Source: Gonocerus acuteangulatus
Taxonomy: Eukaryota > Arthropoda > Insecta > Hemiptera > Coreidae
Length of the DNA stretch: 64,000 nucleotides
Direction of reading: 5' to 3'
Assembly: GCA_946811695.1 (NCBI GenBank)
Contig: OX328124.1
Span: forward strand, 93,998,035-94,062,034
In this document: piece after piece, positions 34,126 through 46,463 of the stretch
Numbering within the stretch: position 1 is the stretch's first letter
Layout: each line of letters opens with the position of its first letter
Position numbers and translations under genes: made by a program
Notes under the pieces: generated by a model
What the model was told of the DNA's origin: nothing
Seen by the model: the letters and a program-made list of their open reading frames with translations, nothing else
Database searches by the model: none

Positions 34126-35110
34126 ATTCTCCTGATCTGTGGAGAGGGCAGCTTATGAATTAATGATGTTACTCAAAACAGAATATATTGGTAATATACA
34201 CTGCTTTAAAAGGTACAAAAACAATATATTATACAATATGATTCATTTCCATTACTTTAATAGGATTTCTTCAATTATTATAATGTTTTCTTTATATTTA
34301 CTACAACTAGTTTATACCTTAAATTACTAACATCAGTTATTTAGATCCCTTACTTAACCGATTGACAGCTACGTTCATTACTATTGTAATTATCAATTAA
34401 ACAAGCACACAAAAGAAAAAAGTGGTATTTTCCAACGATACCATACATATCGCACTAGTATTTCCAAAGTGACACAACTCATAATAAAACTCTATTGAAA
34501 ATGTGTCACTCTTGCGTTTGTAGAGGCCTTAGGATTAATACTGGAAGTTGAAGTGAGCTGTGGTGCCCTGTGGTTATATTTACCATGTCTTTCACAGTCT
34601 ATAACTATGACGGTGTTAGTAAAACCGATTTTTGAGTTGTGCCACTTTAGAAATACTAGTGCGATATATTCTTATGTATTTCGACACGCTGAATCCGGAT
34701 TCCGTTTCACTCCAGCACGTGAGGTTTAAGGGAATTTAAAGGTCAAATTTTGTATGAAGTCGTTTAAGAAGAAATAACTGGAGCTTCCATGGCTGAATTC
34801 ATATCCGAGGTCTGTTTCACTTCATCGGCGCAAAATCAAGGTCATTTCAAGGAACGTTATGTCTATTTTGCAAAAATGAATTTTTGACTGCAGATTCGTT
34901 TTTTGCAAAATAAACATATTTGTCTCTGAAATGACCTTGATTTTGCGCCGTTATATGCGAAAAACGTAACAATAAAACAATTTTTGTCCAGTGGAAACAC
35001 ACACTCCTGATTTTTTGAAGACTTCGTTCTACTATTACTATATTGTACTTTAGATTTGTTGAAACACAACCAAAACGAATTTTACTGGTTAATGAACTTT
35101 TTAAATCTAT

Positions 35111-35115
<5 letters not shown>
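34126..35115. other. Non-coding stretch with a short inverted repeat
   Basis: The phrases CGCACTAGTATTTC (34450) and its inverse GAAATACTAGTGCG (34650) bracket ~200 bp, and an AAGGTCATTTCA / TGAAATGACCTT pair occurs at 34839 and 34926. Otherwise nothing is recognised. Confidence 0.4.

Positions 35116-35183
<68 letters not shown>
35116..35183. repeat. (TA)n microsatellite
   Basis: Pure TA run, not attached to a recognisable element. Confidence 0.9.
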
Positions 35184-35186
<3 letters not shown>

Positions 35187-35640
35187 CCATATATGTGGCG
35201 TATTCCACGTATGGAATTTATATGCTCGAATTACAGTAGGCTGAACTATGTTGAGCATTTTTAATGGTGTGAATGTTTAAAAGAAACTCATTATTTTTAT
35301 TAATTCTGGCTTGAAATAAGGAGTTCTACCTGACTTGAAGAGTTTGAAACAAAGAAAAAAAAAATATCCATTCTACTGCTCGGTAAAGAGCATTCTCCTT
35401 GTGACAAAAGCCAGATTCATTTTAGAGAGAGAGATGAAAGTTAGACAAAATGTACTCCAAACGAAAGATGTTTTAAATGTCTCTTTTATTATAGAGTTTC
35501 TATGACATTTTTTGATATTACTTTTAATGTTGCAAAGGCATTCAGAAGAATCTAATAAGAATGCCCTTTCATTCTATGAAAAAATGATGATGAAGATGAA
35601 ATGTGCCTGCAAGTATTAGATCGATATTAAAACACTGACA

Positions 35641-35793
35641 ACATTTTACAAAATTGTTCAAGAACTGTGCTTTCATTGCAGGTTGAATGAAATAACATTT
35701 ATGTGGGTACCATCCCATTACGGTATCATTCTCAACGAACACGCTGACCGAGAGGCGAATTTAAAGTCCTCACTAATTCCTGGTCAATTATGA
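35641..35793 (+). pseudogene. LINE ribonuclease H domain fragment
   Basis: The frame reads IVQELCFHCRLNEITFMWVP then SHYGIILNEHADREANLKSS, matching the C-terminal half of the RNase H domain of I/Jockey-type LINEs (WVPSHxGIxxNExADxxA), including the catalytic Asp. It stops at TGA (35791-35793). No flanking LINE domains survive. Confidence 0.7.
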
Positions 35794-35924
35794 TAGAATT
35801 TGTTTATTAATATAAATAAATAAACAAAGAATGAGACGTCACACAGCGAACACATTTTTTGAAGATACTCAAGTGGAGTTCGCCCTTATGGAAAAACATT
35901 CAAACGCATTTTCCTCAAAACTAA

Positions 35925-36576
35925 CTAGGGGGGGGGGGAGGGTTACTCCGGACCCACATTACCAATTTGCCACTACCAGCCGTAATTTTTGTTACATTTC
36001 AACGAAACTCGGTATTCGTGGTGATAATCAACAGAGAAAAATGGGTTGTAAAAATAAACTAAATCGGGTTATTTGGAGGGGGTATTTACTCTTGACCTAA
36101 AGTACTAATATTTCTGCTGTATTGTAACGAATCGCGGTGTACGCCGTGGGTATCTCATAAGAAAGAAGTGTTGTAAAAATGAAGTAAATCGGCCTATTGG
36201 AAAAGAGGGTTTAGTTTAAACTCTGTTTCATTAGAATTAGCCCGCCAGACGTTGGTTCCCAAAGCCGCCGCGAGGAACGCTATCTCCCACTAGGGGACTG
36301 TATCCTGTTCCTGCGTCAGATCAAAAGATGGAAAATGAAGTTTTTGTGTATTTATTAAGTAGTACAGTATTATGTATTAACATAGCTCTGGAAGCAAATT
36401 ATTTACAAAATTAATAATTGAACAGTTCTCATAAGAAATGTAAATGAGCAGAACTATTCACGTTTTTATTTTATTTATATAGGTTATTTACAGCAAATTA
36501 TTCAGTAATGTAGTCTACACTAGAAAAATTCTGAGGAAAGTGCTTAGTTATGCAGCTCCTGCGTGACGGACTTTTT
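35925..36576 (-). mobile_element. Family A copy 3, truncated at its 3' side
   Basis: Minus-strand 5' end AAAAAGTCCGTCACGCAGGA at 36576, then the AAGCACTTTCCTCAG motif and two internal GTAAACC(C)n units. The element stops inside a poly(G) tract near 35925, with no (TA)n and no 3' hairpin. Confidence 0.7.
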
Positions 36577-37933
36577 ATTGATAGAATTGATTAAATGACA
36601 GTGATAAATTAGGATTAATGCGTTAAATAAAAATATTAAAGCTAATAGATGGTTGAGATTAAAGCTCAGATGCTAAAGCCTAAATTGCACAATGTATGAA
36701 TGGTCTGCTGTTTGCAAGGGGAAAAAATCGCTAAATGGCCGAAACGTCTCATGTAATCGAGAAACGAATAAATAATGGACTTTGGTTTGAGGTTTAGTTA
36801 AAAATAAAGAGGCGTTTTTCTATGAATAATATTTTCAATTTTTTTGGCACTATTCGCTAGAGCAGTGTTGCTTATGCAGGGTAATAAAATAATATTTTTT
36901 TCCATTTTGTACAAGTAAGTGTGTAATATAATGTTGACTGGCTTCATATTTAACAAGGAAATATGAGTAGACAGAGAGAATGATGAGGTACACTAATAGT
37001 GATGTGAGAGGGACAGCTCATCATGGGGATGAGAGAGTGAGTGGTGATGTAGATTTATTTTCTCTGGAGATGGGGTATTTATTTTAAGGCATTCTAGTCA
37101 TCACCATTTATTTCCTGGTAATAAAGCCGTAATACACGATAGGAAATTGCTTTGCGTAATAGAGATATTTCTTCCGAATTCCGCAAATAAAATATGTATT
37201 TAAAAACAAACATTAAACCGACTACTATATTAGCCTTACAATTTGTTAAAAGATTCAAAAATCTGGCCATAATTCAAAGAACATTTGCTCGATTCAAACC
37301 AAACTAAGAGGATCGATAAAAGCTCTAATGTGACACATTTCCTTCGAATCGGGGTGTTTCTACGTGTTTCGGGATCGACGTTATATGCAAAAACGCTTTC
37401 ATTTTATTTTTATTTTGAGGACCATTTTTTACAAGTACCTTTTGAGACAATACAATAGTCATTTATATGGTTAGAAAAAGGAGTTTTTCTTCTTTTGAAA
37501 GAACTCAAGGACGTAAAAATTGGGTTATTTACAGGGAAGATATTGAATTTCAAAACGTCACATTATTTTTTAGCTGACAAATATTTATTCTCTTTAATGA
37601 TATTTACCCCATTAGGGTTTCTTGGGGTGCCGATTTTAAACCTGCAATTATTTTTGGTGTAAACAAATGTATAATACTAGTTTACTTGAAAACGTGAGCA
37701 TATTTTTGAATTTATTTGACGAAATATAAATTATTGTTTAACGATTGTATTTTTTCTTTAATCTATTCTATAATACAAATAACTTGGTGAAAGAATCATT
37801 TTGACATAATTTTCTAAACTGGATATATAAATTAAATGCATTTTCAACCTTTTTTATTTTATTTCTCGGCTCCTAAGGCGCATTGGACGGAATGCTCGTA
37901 CACGTGTAACTATTTTTCCATGCAGTCACCAGT
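36577..37933. other. Non-coding stretch; possible hammerhead trace at ~36740-36765
   Basis: GGCCGAAACGTCTC near 36738-36750 resembles the 3' half of a PLE hammerhead (GAAAC, GTC), but no CUGANGA core precedes it. Nothing else is recognised. Confidence 0.3.
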
Positions 37934-38344
37934 AAAAAAGTCCGACTCGCAGGTACTGCGTCATCTTAGCGCGGTTCTCATTCGGAAAGATTAAAATAGA
38001 AACAGTTATTATTTTGGTGACCTTTTCCCCGTAAACAAAGGGTCCGTTACCAAGGGGCAGCGTACCCTTTTACCTGGAATCCTACCCACCACAGGTTGGC
38101 CAACCCCACTACTACAAATAGTTATTTCACAGTATCAAATATCAAACCCAATATCAAACTGTTTCAAATTTTCTTCATTTCTTCAACTGTAATACCAATT
38201 CTATAAATAAATGCAATTAAAAAAACAACAACAACCAATTAAAATGTGAGCTAAACAACTACGAAAACCCGCTCAAAAGAACCCCCAAAACTTTTCATGT
38301 GTATTAATAAAATATTTTATTCTAATTCTTCCTTAATTCCAAAC
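37934..38344 (+). mobile_element. Family B copy 2, 5' part only
   Basis: AAAAAAGTCCGACTCGCAGG and TTAGCGCGGTTC open the element and the phrase ATTAAAATAGAAACAGTTATTATTTTGG follows, as in copies 1 and 3. The 3' half is replaced by the inverted-repeat block that starts at ~38345. Confidence 0.65.
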
Positions 38345-38672
38345 GTAACCAAAGGACCCCGCCCTTTCCTAATGGAAAATGGCTTTCGGTCAAATTGAAC
38401 GAAACTATGTTCGTTGGATAGAGGAAGTCATTCTGAACAAAAGTCTCCACGGGGACAAAACCCAAAACTTTTGTTACTTTTGGATATCCGAAGTTTTTCA
38501 TTTTTGATTTTTGCAAAATCTCGAGATCTCTGGTTGAAAGGTATCCCAAGCCATTTGGCCAGTAAAAAAAAAATACTTATCAATTATTTTTCGAAGACCT
38601 TTCGAACGACACCACTTTCAACACTTCTACCCCCCTCCCCTCCACCCAGGGAGTGAGGGGGAAGCATTTTTT

Positions 38673-39063
38673 TGTAATTATCGTCTATCCATTATCATTT
38701 GAAGATCTTTTCGACGGCAAAACACTGAAACCTCTCCTAGCACCCTTAACTCTCTCCCACCCCACCCCACCTCCAGCTCGTACGTTTAAAAAAAAGGCCT
38801 TTTTTTCGCAAAAAAGTGGTCCGTTAGCAGACATTAACATTAGCTTTTTTTCTCTTAGACTACTGTCAACTGTTTTGACTTTTCGTTTGCTATCGATCAG
38901 CTGCATCTAACGTATGATTCAGCTAGTAAGAAGTCGGATATTTGATGTTTGATGATGACGAGCATACCCCAAGGGTTTGGGGGAGAGTTAAGGGTGCGAG
39001 GAGAGGCTTCAGTGTATTGCCGTCGAAAAGATCTTCAAATGAAAATGGATAGACGATAATTGA
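38673..39063. repeat. ~90-bp inverted repeat
   Basis: TAATTATCGTCTATCCATTA... through CACCCTTAACTCTC (38673-38762) is matched in inverse at 38976-39063 with few mismatches. The right arm ends exactly where family B copy 3 begins. Confidence 0.8.
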
Positions 39064-39112
39064 AAAAAAGTCCGACTCGCAGGAACTGCGTCATCTTAGC
39101 GCGGTTCCAGTT

Positions 39113-39161
<49 letters not shown>

Positions 39162-40428
39162 GGCTCATCTACATCTAGGTCATTAGCGCCGACATCCAGG
39201 GTTTAGCGAGGAATTTTACCAGCGAGCCGTGGGATGATAAAATTCTTGCTGGAGGTTGGGAATCGAACCCACCATCTCCCGCTTATGAATCCAAGGCGCT
39301 AGCCATTAGACCACGGGAGACCCCGGTTCCTGTTCATATCCCTATTCTCATTTGAAAAGCATAGAATAGAAACAGATAATATTTTCCTCGGCCTTTGTTC
39401 AAAGGGTTTTATGGCTATACCTGGGGTTGGGGTCGGGTCCGCAAGACCCTAGAAACCTCTTCTAGCGATACTTCATTTCATACGTTTCAATGAATTGGAA
39501 AATATCAAAAATTGTCACATATTCCTGTGTTCTTTTACTATAGTAATAATTCTACAGATAAAATCAATTAAAAAATAAAATAAACAAACCAACAGCATAA
39601 AGGCAATTGAAAATATTCAAAAGACGTCATCGAATCTTTTTCTCTTGGCAAGCTATATTTCTAACAATGAATTGTTTTTCTTATTTTGCCTAATCTGTTT
39701 TATTGTAAAATACATTATCCAACTATAAGCAATTAAAAAATAACAAGGAATAAAAACAGACAAAAAGAACAGTTCGAATAAGCAAAATCAATTACTTTAA
39801 TGTTTTAAGCACTTATTTCTCCGATTGACATCGCCTAATGAAAACTTTCATCAGAACCTTTTTTGTAGAGCATTTAGTAAGCTTTCTAATGGTATTCTTT
39901 CGTTTACCAAGATTCTCAACCTTTTTCGAGATATTAAGGAAAATATACAAAGTTAGCAAAACTTTTTATGCCTGTTAATAAAATATTTTATTCTAACCCT
40001 TCCTAAACTCCAAACGTAACAAAAATTTCAACATATTAGTTTTAATGAAAGTAGAAGATGCAGAAAATGTTTCAACTGAATCCCATGATTCTAAGTACCC
40101 AAACCAAAAACGGTATTCAAAAACTATTTTTCCAATTTTCTCAAAAACGGTTAAAGCTATCGCCTTGAAAATGGTTTCATTCGTTTTCCTAGCCAAAGAA
40201 GCCTATAAAACGAGTACTTACAAGCTTATGAACTCAAAAACGTAAGCGTTACGATTTTTTTTGCGCGAATTTCGCCCCAAACGCCATCTTCCAGTGGGCG
40301 GATTTTGCTGGTTAACGAACTTGACCTTTCAAATTGGACGACAGATTTTTGTACCAAATTTCATCAAAATCGGACCATCAGGGAAGCCAGAAATCCGCGA
40401 ACAGACAAATATATATATATATAAATAA

Positions 40429-40493
<65 letters not shown>

Positions 40494-40636
40494 AATTTGA
40501 TCCACCGTTATTTTCGGTCTCTAGGGGTTCTGAAACGCGAAATTTTCTTGTCGGCACTTCCGGATTGTTTCATTGTATCAACCTTATAAGCGGGGTTCCT
40601 CCCTATGGGGGAGGGAGGAACCGCGCTAAAAAAGCT
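39064..40636 (+). mobile_element. Family B copy 3
   Basis: AAAAAAAGTCCGACTCGCAG with TTAGCGCGGTTCC at the 5' end; (TA)n at 40411-40492; and 3' hairpin GGTTCCTCCC...GGGAGGAACC with GCGCTAAAA at 40636. It is interrupted at its own subterminal motif by a SINE1 copy (39103-39337). Confidence 0.8.
39103..39337 (-). mobile_element. SINE1 inserted in family B
   Basis: Target duplication GGTTCCAGTTCAT / GGTTCCTGTTCAT (39103-39115, 39325-39337; one mismatch). On the minus strand: tRNA-like head with box A and GGTTCGATTCCC box B, inverted GAATTTTA/TAAAATTC middle, 3' stem-loop GGCGCTAATGACC...GAGCCGT, and ~45 A. Confidence 0.9.
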
Positions 40637-40950
40637 TCCCCCCCCCGTGGGTGGAGGGGGGTAGGAGTGTCAAATGTGGTCTCGTTCGAAAGGTCTTCAA
40701 AAAATAATTTATAGGTATTTTTTTTACTGGCCAAATGGCTTGGGAAACCTTCCAACCAGAGATCTCGAGATTTTGCAAAAAATACAAATAAGAAACTTTG
40801 GATACCCAAAATTACCAAAAGTTTCAACTTTCGGGTTTTGTGCCCATGGAGACTTTTGTTCAGAAAGACTTTCTCTATCCAACGAGCATAGTTTCGTTCA
40901 ATTTGACCGAAAGCCATTTTCCATTAAGAAAGGGCGGGGTCCTTTAATCA

Positions 40951-41473
40951 TGTTTGTTTATATGAATTTAAAACATGCTGACATTTTTTTAACTGAATCC
41001 CATGATTCTAAGTACCCAAACCAAAAACGTTATTCAACATCTATTTTTCCAATTTTCTCGAAAATGGTTAAAGCTATCGCCTTAAAAATGGGTTCATTTG
41101 TTTTCCTAGATCAAGAAGCCTATAAAACGAGTACTTGCAAGCATATAAAGTAAGCGCTACGTTTTTTTTTTCGCTCGAATTTCGCTCCAAAAACCATGTT
41201 CCGGTGGGCGGATTCTGCGGTTAACGAACTTGACCTTTCAAATTAGACGAAAGATTTTTGTATCAAATTTCATCAAAATCGGACCATTATTCGCTGAGCT
41301 ATGCCGCGAACAGACAAATATATATATATATACAAATTTGAACCACCTTTATTTTCGTTCTCTAGGGGTTCAGAAAAGCAAAATTTTCTAGTCGGCCATT
41401 CCGGATTGCGTCATGAGATCAACCTTATAAGCGGGGTTCCTCCCTATGAAGGGAGGGAGGAACCGCGCTAAAA
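40951..41473 (+). mobile_element. Family B 3'-part copy
   Basis: It repeats the interior phrases (AACTGAATCCCATGATTCTA, AAGCTATCGCCTT) and ends in the hairpin GGTTCCTCCC...GGAGGAACC with GCGCTAAAA at 41473. Its (TA)n is short (41319-41332). It has no 5' end. Confidence 0.75.
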
Positions 41474-42047
41474 TGGGCAAAATCGTTGACCCCGCCATTG
41501 TATACTCCCCTTGTTAGCCGATTCCAACCATTCCTTGCCTTTTTATCAGAGAAACATATTGGGTAGATCTACTGATTTGATTTATTCTCAGTGTTAATTA
41601 TTTTTGTACTTTGTACTCCTGACGGACTAGATCTAATTGAGAATCATTCAGTTACGTGAGTTAAGTATCTTGAGTTAAATGTTAATTCCTCCATCACACC
41701 TTATCCTTAATTCAGCTCCACTTACTCCTGTTCGACGCGTGGAAATTGAGTTTACCGCGAGTTCTCACCTCGAAGCACTTTGGGTTTCAAAGTAGCTTAT
41801 TAGTGACAACCAACTTCAAACTATCTAACCATAAATGGGACGTTCTCAAATGTAAAGGGTTATTTTAACCAAACATGAGATGAGTATTTCTTTTACGCAT
41901 GATTCCAGAAAAATGTCAAAATTTTCATATCAATAGAAATAGTGGCACAAAATCGCAACAAGGCCTGGAGAGAGGTTGAAAGGACGCTACATAAAAAAAT
42001 TTTATGTGTTGAAAATTCGTGTTTTAAGATTTTTTTGATTCGTACTT
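41474..42047. other. Non-coding stretch
   Basis: Nothing recognised. Confidence 0.35.
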
Positions 42048-42380
42048 ATTCAGGAGTTACATCAGAATCAGTCCCGTAATAGGTCACGAGAAGCAGATGC
42101 TATAGAGGTATCTGATTCATGACTATAAGGTACACTAGGGAAATATTAAGGTCAGTACTACGCTCCGGCCGCCTGATTGTCGACTTTGCAGGTACCCATT
42201 AATAAATTAATGAAAGGCTGGGTTGGCCTAGGGATGGTCAGGGGGCAGAATGCAACCCATGAACGAAGAAACTAGAAGATTAAATATTTAATGCTTGCTC
42301 GGGATTTGAACTCAGGTCCTCCAGCATAGTAGTACAGTGCTGTACCACTGAGATAACCTCACGCCCACATTCAGGTGTTA
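42048..42380 (-). mobile_element. SINE2 with target duplication
   Basis: ATTCAGGAGTTA (42048-42059) and ATTCAGGTGTTA (42369-42380) flank a SINE2 copy. On the minus strand the head is GTGAGGTTATCTCAGTGGTA with box B GAGTTCAAATCCCGAGC. It is internally shorter than the copies at 25.8 and 57.8 kb. Confidence 0.8.
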
Positions 42381-42615
42381 TAAATTATTATTATTTCGCC
42401 TACTCCTAATTAAATGGGATGAGTCTAAGTTTGTTAAGATTCAATTGACAAGTCAGTATTAGTTAAATATAGAAGTAAATATATTTTCTTATTTGTCTTA
42501 AACAAAGTCAGTATTGATCTAGGTACCTGTTCCAAGTATAATGTTCTTCCGTTTTTGACTTTTGACCTTTTTTTCCCGAAATATATATTAGTATTAACTC
42601 TGTCCTACTTGTTTT

Positions 42616-42780
42616 AAAGCCTTCATTAAGGCTTGAAATCGAACCGAAACGTCAGCAAAAATTAAAACTCATTTGCCTATAAAAAAACACAGTTTTATTA
42701 AGCTACCACGACCGAATACTGACAAATTCTACGTTCGCATAACTAACGGTCAACGAACTCTTCTTAATGAAAAATATATT
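42616..42780 (+). mobile_element. PLE repeat with decayed hammerhead motif
   Basis: At 42616-42656 the core is CTTCATTA instead of CTGATGA, with stem II GGCTTGAAA...CGAACC partly lost, but CGAAACGTCAGC is preserved. The downstream sequence (TTTTATTAAGC...CGACCGAA...CGGTCAACGA) is a diverged copy of the tail seen inverted at 18985 and 28503, which ties the ribozyme and tail into one repeat. Confidence 0.6.
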
Positions 42781-43220
42781 TGAACTTAGAATATACATTT
42801 TTCTTTTATATTTAAACCTCACTTCAACTTAAATGTAAGAAATTAAAAAAAAAGGCAGAAAAAAATCTCTCTTTTTTATGCCTTTCAAAATTATATTATC
42901 AAATAACATTATATTTGTTTAAATATTAATGTATACTTATACACATTACAATTACTTTGGACGCGTTATTTATAGGTTACCACCCTTTCTATCAGCCCTG
43001 TAAATTAATAAAATAATGTTAATAATAAATAAATAAACGTTACTTTCATTAGAAATTATTAAATCAATGTGCTGGAACCATTTAAGACCTATAAAATGCG
43101 TAATTCATTTTTCTTTGTTTTCTGGAAATCTTGAAATGAATTCTTTAATATAGGCAGTAAAATATTTCGATTTATACCAATTCGTACAATTCCGCCCTTT
43201 AAATATTCATGAGAGCTTAC
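42781..43220. other. AT-rich non-coding stretch
   Basis: Nothing beyond a GCGTTATTTATAGGTTACCAC phrase (42962-42982) that resembles part of repeat X. Confidence 0.35.
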
Positions 43221-43269
43221 CTCTCTTCTTCCTTCCTCTCCAATTCAGCTTCTGTCAGTCTTTTTTATT
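43221..43269 (-). CDS. Candidate short internal exon
   Basis: On the minus strand a T-rich tract and GTTTCAG precede, and GGTAAGC follows, this 49-nt block. With the CAG acceptor every frame has a stop. With the AG at 43260-43261, one frame reads LTEAELERKEEER, a charged helical segment. The donor is strong. It does not join the 18782 candidate in frame directly. It could be a conserved exon or chance. Confidence 0.3.
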
Positions 43270-43516
43270 CTGAAACAGAGAAAAAATTTTATTATTTATT
43301 TTTGAAGAGGGATTATTTATTATTCTCTACCTTTTTTTTGGGACCAATACTAAATTATTAATAATTACTTATGAATATCTAAAGAATCTTTTATATATCC
43401 GTTTATTTTATTTATATGGAGATGGCATTCAGAAGGTATATCATAAAGATATTTTCGTGGTAGGCGGAAGGTCAAATAATAAAAACTTCACCATACAGTA
43501 TCACTAACTTTGTTAG

Positions 43517-43560
43517 GTCCCTACATGTTTCACACCTTTTTTGGTGCCTTTTCAGGGGAA
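43517..43560 (-). ncRNA. Hammerhead ribozyme motif, left arm (G8 changed)
   Basis: Minus strand: stem I TCCC/GGGA perfect, core CTGAAAA (consensus CUGANGA, so G8 is A), stem II GGCACC...GGTGT, GAAAC, ATGTA. The conserved G8 contributes directly to catalysis in hammerheads, so this copy is predicted inactive while its pairing partner arm keeps the intact core. Confidence 0.6.
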
Positions 43561-43707
43561 AAGTTACATATATAAAACTTACAGCCTCGAGAGGAGGATA
43601 ACCTTCCACCAGTACGGCCACGTCTAAACTGGTCTAAAAAGACGTGGCCGTACTGGTGGAAGGTTATCCTCCTCAGATTGAGGCTGTAAGTTTTATATAT
43701 GTAACTT

Positions 43708-43750
43708 TTCTCCTGAAGAGGCACCAAAAAAGGTGTGAAACATGTAGGGA
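43708..43750 (+). ncRNA. Hammerhead ribozyme motif, right arm (intact core)
   Basis: Stem I TCTC/GGGA (one G-U), core CTGAAGA, stem II GGCACC-AAAAAA-GGTGT, GAAAC, ATGTA. The ACATGT palindrome could pair with a second molecule or, in a read-through transcript, the whole arm could pair with the left arm. Confidence 0.7.
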
Positions 43751-44099
43751 CGTAATAAAGTTAGAGATACCTTATGGTGAAGTTTTTAAAAAATGAAGTT
43801 TTTGAAAATAAGAAGATTGAGAAAGGGCCAGTTGAAGAATAATCCTAAAGATATTAGGTATATAGTATATACATTAATTTTATTTATTTATTTTATTTAT
43901 TTATGATGATGCTCCGCATCTAAAGCGAAGAGCTATACATTAATTAATACCATGAATAGACATATGGGAATATTTTTGGTAAACTTTATTTCGTGGGTAC
44001 TATTATCATTGATTATAATATAAGACCACTCTCTAATGTAAGAACACTTTATTAAATTTTAAAGCTGCCTAAATTAATGGGGGTTTATAAGCAACAACG

Positions 44100-45040
44100 A
44101 AATGGAACACTGAATGCTTGAAAGATGAAGGAAAGTGCAAGCAATATCAGGACGCTTTAGACAGACGTATAACCAATGAAAAAATGACAGATAGGACTAT
44201 AAATGTGGAAGAAAAGTGGACGATAGTAAAAGAAATTATTAATGCCGTAGCCAAAGAAACTTTAGGTGAAGCTGAAAATGTATGGAATGCTGAATGGTTT
44301 AATGAGGATTGTAGGAAAGCGGTAGAGAAAAGAAATCAGGCAAGACAAAAAATGCTTCAAAGGCAAACCAGACAAAATTACGAAAGCTACTGTTTACTGA
44401 GAAAAGAGGTGAAAAAGATATACAGGCAAGAAAAGAGAAAAATGCTAAACACTAGGATAGAAAACATTGAAAAAATGAACTTGGAGCAAGAAAGTAAAAA
44501 AATTTACAAAGAAGTGAACTGGTTTAGGAAAGGGTTCCAGCCCAAGTTTACTGGTTGCAGAAATGAGGAAGGCGAAATGATAGAGGGTGAGGACAATGTT
44601 TTAAAAAGATGGACAGAACATTTTACAGAGCTTTTAAATGTAACACATTTAGTGATGCCATTTGTGGAAATGAGCTCAAAAATGATAATAAAATTTCTGA
44701 AAATGAAAATAAAAATGAAGAGGGTCCATTGCCCCGACCTGAGGTAGATAAACCTACTAGAATAGAAATAGAAGATGGTATTAGAGCATTGAAAAATTGT
44801 AAAGCACCAGGCGAAGATAAAATAGTAGCGGAACTAGTTAAAAATAGTAGCTGTAAAATGAAAGATTTAATATACGAACTGATATGTGATATCTGGGAAA
44901 ATGAGAAGATGCCACAAGATTGGAGAATAGGACTGTTGTGCCCAATATTTAAAAAAGGAAACAAAGAAGTTTGTTCAAACTATAGAGGTATCACACTATT
45001 AGGAGTGCTCTATAAGGTATTATCTAATGCAATCATGAAA
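44100..45040 (+). pseudogene. LINE ORF2, linker and N-terminal reverse-transcriptase part
   Basis: The frame starts KWNTECLKDEGKCKQYQDAL directly after the target duplication and continues through the basic linker typical between endonuclease and RT (WFNEDCRKAVEKRNQARQKM, then R.YRQEKRKML). Near 44650, at ELLNV, a one-base shift moves the reading to another frame, which continues with KAPGEDKIVAELVK, the WRIGLLCPIFKKGNKEVCSN block and YRGITLL, the first conserved RT blocks. The frame ends at the family A insertion after YKVLSNAIMK. It is inactive through truncation, frameshift and insertion. Confidence 0.85.

Positions 45041-46463
<1,423 letters not shown>

Larger units (their letters stand above)
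38345..40950. repeat. ~310-bp inverted repeat, 2 kb apart
   Basis: Positions 38345-38650 recur inverted at 40632-40950. Shared phrases: AAAGGACCCCGCCCTTTCC / its inverse, GGCTTTCGGTCAAATTGAACG, AATCTCGAGATCTCTGG, CATTTGGCCAGTAAAAA, CGAAGACCTTTCGAACGA. Identity is roughly 85-90 percent by eye. The enclosed segment holds the 38673-39063 inverted repeat and family B copy 3. Confidence 0.75.
43481..43787. mobile_element. Head-to-head PLE repeats forming a ~145-bp-arm hairpin
   Basis: Arms 43481-43625 and 43640-43787 are inverse copies (shared CAGTACGGCCACGTCT, GGTTATCCTCCTC, GAGGCACC, GTGTGAAACATGTAGGGAC, GGTGAAGTTTTTA), separated by 14 bp. Each arm carries one hammerhead motif, pointing away from the centre. 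A diverged relative of one arm is at 10355-10520. Confidence 0.85.

Noticed and set aside
32941..36100. Poly(G)/poly(C) tracts as G-quadruplex regulators
   Set aside because: They are the recurring GTAAACCCCC units of family A and show no link to a gene.
36722..36765. Ninth hammerhead motif
   Set aside because: GAAAC and GTC are present, but no CUGANGA-like core or stem II precedes them.
29670..40245. ~66-residue frames (MKVEHADNVSTES...) recurring on both strands
   Set aside because: They recur only because they lie inside family B copies; they differ by substitutions with no sign of protein constraint, lack conserved domains and run into non-coding parts of the element.
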